Shown piece by piece: positions 61,661 through 64,000 of a stretch of 64,000 nt of DNA. Within the stretch, counting starts at the first letter, position 1, and each line of letters starts with the position of its first letter. The DNA lies in assembly GCA_037013495.1 (NCBI GenBank), contig CM072805.1:39055169-39119168 (forward strand), written 5' to 3'. Below the pieces are notes generated by a model. That model ran no database searches. It was not told the origin of the DNA and saw nothing but the letters and a program-made list of their open reading frames with translations. This stretch comes from Hippophae tibetana (Eukaryota; Streptophyta; Magnoliopsida; Rosales; Elaeagnaceae). A program made the translations under genes and the position numbers.

Positions 61661-62639
61661 ATTTGGTTCCTTCACACTGTTGAAGAGACTAGCGCATTGT
61701 GCTCATAATCTACTACGACTTTCGGATGTGAGATTCCAGTAGCACACAATGAAGGACAGGAGGCAGATTCGATGATGATTGTGCATATTCTTTCTGTTTT
61801 GATCTTCTTTTTTCCCCCTCCTCGTGCATAGAATACGATTTTATTGTTAAAAAAAAAAGTTAAATACCATTTTTATTGCGGTTTACTTGCACTCGGTTGC
61901 TTATCTATATCTGTAAATCTATAAAATATTAAAATGCAAATGCTTGTTGCGTAAGCTTGCATGTATAAATTAGTGGTGTAAATTAAGAATGAGATGTTAA
62001 TGAGATTTATTGTATAATTTATTAATTTTTAAAATTTATATATCTTGTTTTGTTTTATTTTTTATGATACGTAATAAGATATTACTTTAAATATTTTATT
62101 TATTTTTAATAAGTCTAAATGTGAAGTAAGAATGAAAAAATAATAAAAAATATTATGTATTATTATTTATAATATAAGTTTGAATCCATTAGGATATTAA
62201 ATGATGTATAAAATTTAATGAGATAATTCACTTTGTATCTTTAATCTCAACCATGATTTTTTACCATTGCATAATTATTATTAAATTTGAAAGAAATTAA
62301 CACATTTAAAATTTATAATAATAAAATTAATATTTAATATAATTTAATTTAGATAGTATTTAATATTGAATGTATCTAGATAACTTTAACGTTGTTTGAT
62401 TGTATTTAATATGAAATGATAAGTTGTATTTTTTATAATTGTAAAATATATAAATTAGATATAAAAAAAAATTATTTTTGTGGTTAAATGTTTTAAATAT
62501 TGTTATATTTGAATAAACTTTAAAAGTATATTATATGTAACTTGTGGGATTCGTGTAAATGCTTAAATTTTTTGCTAAAAATATACTTTTAGTAAAAGTA
62601 TTGCCCAAAATGTTAGGTTCAAATTTGAAATATAATAGT
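61661..62639. other. OTU 3' UTR and AT-rich spacer
   Basis: The first 200 bp or so are the likely 3' UTR. After that the sequence is AT-rich with no gene. Confidence 0.5.
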
Positions 62640-63404
62640 TGTTGAAGCAAGTTTATAAAAAAATAATGTAGGAACAATATTACCGATAACTTCAAAGTAA
62701 CTGCTTGTGTTGAGTCGCGGACTAGGTCGTTCTCTTTAAGACGTTTCGCGGCTCTGTCCAATTTGTGCAAGCAAACACAACCTCGTCGTCCCCAGGATAA
62801 AACAGCCCAGAATCGTAATCTCTGTCTCAGAACTTCACTGCACTGATGAAGACTGGAATGTTACACCAGAAAATTTGTTGCTCGGAAAACTAAAAAGAAT
62901 ACTTAAAAATTGTAGAGAGAATTGTTTTTCGTAGGGAGATGAGATTGCTAATTGTTGTGTTAAAATGAGAGCTGAAGCCCTCTTTTTATAGGCTTTAGAA
63001 AACGTGTGGCAATTATGAATAAAACGGTAATGTTTGGGAATTAAGAATGTAACGGTCATTCTGAGTAATGAAAAGTAACGGCTATTTTCAGATTAAAGAC
63101 GAGTAACAGATATTTTTGTGAATAAATACGAACAACGGCTCTTTTTTCTGAATAAAAAGACAAACGGCCATATTCTTAATAAAGGAACATAACGGTTATT
63201 TTTCTGGAAAAAATATATATATATAACAACCAATTTTGTAAGTGGAAAAATTTTCCTTAAAAAAAATATTTTACCAAAAAATAAATTACCACCTCACGCA
63301 TTCGCGCTCGGCACGGCCGGTCGGCGGCGCGTGTGGTATCACATTTGCCTAGGTCCTCTCCCTTCCACAAAAGTGGGTGCCCCTTGGGACCAATCCCAAT
63401 AACA
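62640..63404 (-). repeat. Solo or remnant LTR with promoter structure
   Basis: Read on the minus strand, the LTR starts TGTTATTGGG at 63404 and ends ...CA at about 62667 or 62640. It contains, in order, a CpG-rich block (about 63290-63345), seven AACGG repeats (63016-63212), a TATA box CTATAAAAAGAG (about 62980-62991) and a leader-like segment. The purine-rich stretch next to 63404 resembles a polypurine tract. I found no primer site at the inner end, no second copy in the window and no matching target-site duplication. It could be a solo LTR or the end of a broken element. Confidence 0.6.
63016..63212 (-). promoter_or_regulatory. Seven-copy AACGG (MYB/MSA-like) minisatellite in LTR U3
   Basis: AACGG cores start at 63023, 63051, 63077, 63134, 63163 and 63191, with a degenerate AACAG at 63105. 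The spacing is 26-29 bp throughout. Several copies read AACGGYYA (63051, 63077, 63163 and 63191), the core of the mitosis-specific activator element recognised by three-repeat MYB proteins. The shared unit is roughly AACGGYYATTTTTCTG-AATAAA. The array lies just upstream of the minus-strand TATA box, where LTR enhancers sit. Confidence 0.75.
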
Positions 63405-63405
63405 A

Positions 63406-63605
63406 ACTCTTCACTATTTATATCTCTTTAAAATAATATAAAAAAGCAATGTGGGACAAGGCTCATTTCACGACAATTTATTTTTTAATAAATTTCATTT
63501 TTTTTTCAACAACAGTGCATCTCAGTCAGGTATTTATGTTCAACATGTTACTGAAATATAAAGATATGCAACATATTCAGATACTCCAACTTCAGTGGCT
63601 CAACT
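63406..63605. other. Short spacer
   Basis: No gene seen between the LTR and the transporter exons. A stretch like AATGTGGGACAAGGCTCATTTC near 63450 resembles motifs found around LTR ends but has no partner here. Confidence 0.4.
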
Positions 63606-64000
63606 TCAAATGATTTTATTGAGTGCCGAGTAAGTTCCAAAGACTGATGATACTCCACCTACTATAATCACTAAGATACAAAATGCTATCTGAAATATGG
63701 AAAATATTAAAAAAAAACAATGGAAAACACAAATCAGAATTTACGATCTAGTATCAAGGAGAATAATATTTTTTTCTTCTTTTAAACAGTAAAATTGGCC
63801 ATACCTCTAAGCGAGTCACTTTATTTCTTAAGATACTTAGATAACAAGCACAAGGAAGTATCAAAGTCGGGCAAAAACAGAAAAATAAAATAAGATATAA
63901 CACAGCTGAAGAAAACAAATAAGAGGTAGGAAATTACCAAAGAAGGGAATGGCAAGACCCACAAATAGAGTAGAGATAACGAGTGATGTTCTAATGAGGA
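63606..64000 (-). pseudogene. AVT1-like amino-acid transporter, 3' exons at window edge, possibly decayed
   Basis: AVT1-type proteins (AAAP family) move amino acids across the vacuolar membrane. Three coding blocks read on the minus strand. The first, 64000-63938, reads LIRTSLVISTLFVGLAIPFF and ends at a GT donor. The second, 63867-63805, reads TLILPCACYLSILRNKVTRL. The last, 63689-63606, reads IAFCILVIIVGGVSSVFGTY and ends NKII-stop. The last two join cleanly in phase 0. Between the first and second, the expected conserved stretch of about 14 residues (LVMALIGS...-like) cannot be found and no AG acceptor stands before the second block. Either the gene has lost this segment or an acceptor outside my reading is used. 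The rest of the gene lies beyond the edge. Calling it a pseudogene is tentative. Confidence 0.65.

Overview
This is a stretch of nuclear chromosome from a flowering plant, almost certainly a eudicot. It is very AT-rich and gene-poor. Split genes use plant-type GT-AG introns. Phenylalanine ammonia-lyase, an NPH3/BTB protein, a type-I pectin methylesterase and an OTU deubiquitinase all have plant-specific forms. Ty1/copia and Ty3/gypsy LTR retrotransposons with initiator-Met tRNA primer sites fill much of the space between genes. I cannot name the species from the sequence alone.

Layout. The window opens inside the 3' end of a copia element (pol tail and 3' LTR, 1-982). Its LTR ends 38 bp before the first visible exon of an NPH3/BTB gene (1021-2889, +). 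A COX16-like gene with a one-base frameshift and a lost C-terminus follows (4952-6656, +), then a decayed WAV3-type RING/VWA gene (6840-8324, -) whose first exon is still clean. About 8 kb of AT-rich DNA with microsatellites and a 32-base G run leads to an intact two-exon PAL gene (17079-21239, +) with G-box and AC-like promoter elements. A dead copia element lies at 23657-28570 (-). Next is a single-exon GNAT acetyltransferase of the plant NATA type (29516-30199, +). Another AT-rich stretch holds a degenerate tandem repeat (31484-31915) and a small internally deleted copia relic (33193-35560, +). A single-exon LYK-related pseudokinase (37220-38470, +) follows. A decayed gypsy element (40640-42960, -) has an antisense Transposase_28-like frame beside its RT, and another tandem repeat lies at 43480-44950. 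Then come an F-box-associated pseudogene (45016-46045, +), an intact three-exon pectin methylesterase (46277-48726, -), and a structurally well-preserved but internally deleted gypsy element with target-site duplication (50082-54540, -). A ten-exon OTU deubiquitinase gene (57743-61660, +) follows. The right end has an LTR with a seven-copy MYB/MSA-like array (about 62640-63404, -) and the 3' exons of an AVT1-like amino-acid transporter running off the edge (63606-64000, -).

The host genes do not form a pathway or cluster. They cover phenylpropanoid entry (PAL), wall pectin modification (PME), ubiquitin editing (OTU), polyamine/amine acetylation (GNAT), signalling (pseudokinase) and phototropism-type adaptor function (NPH3). 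I found no clearly new biological system. The observations most worth checking are the LTR promoter with the phased AACGG array, the kinase lacking all three catalytic motifs, the antisense frame in the gypsy relic, and several genes caught in decay. Exon boundaries were inferred by reading splice sites and protein family conservation, with no transcript evidence.
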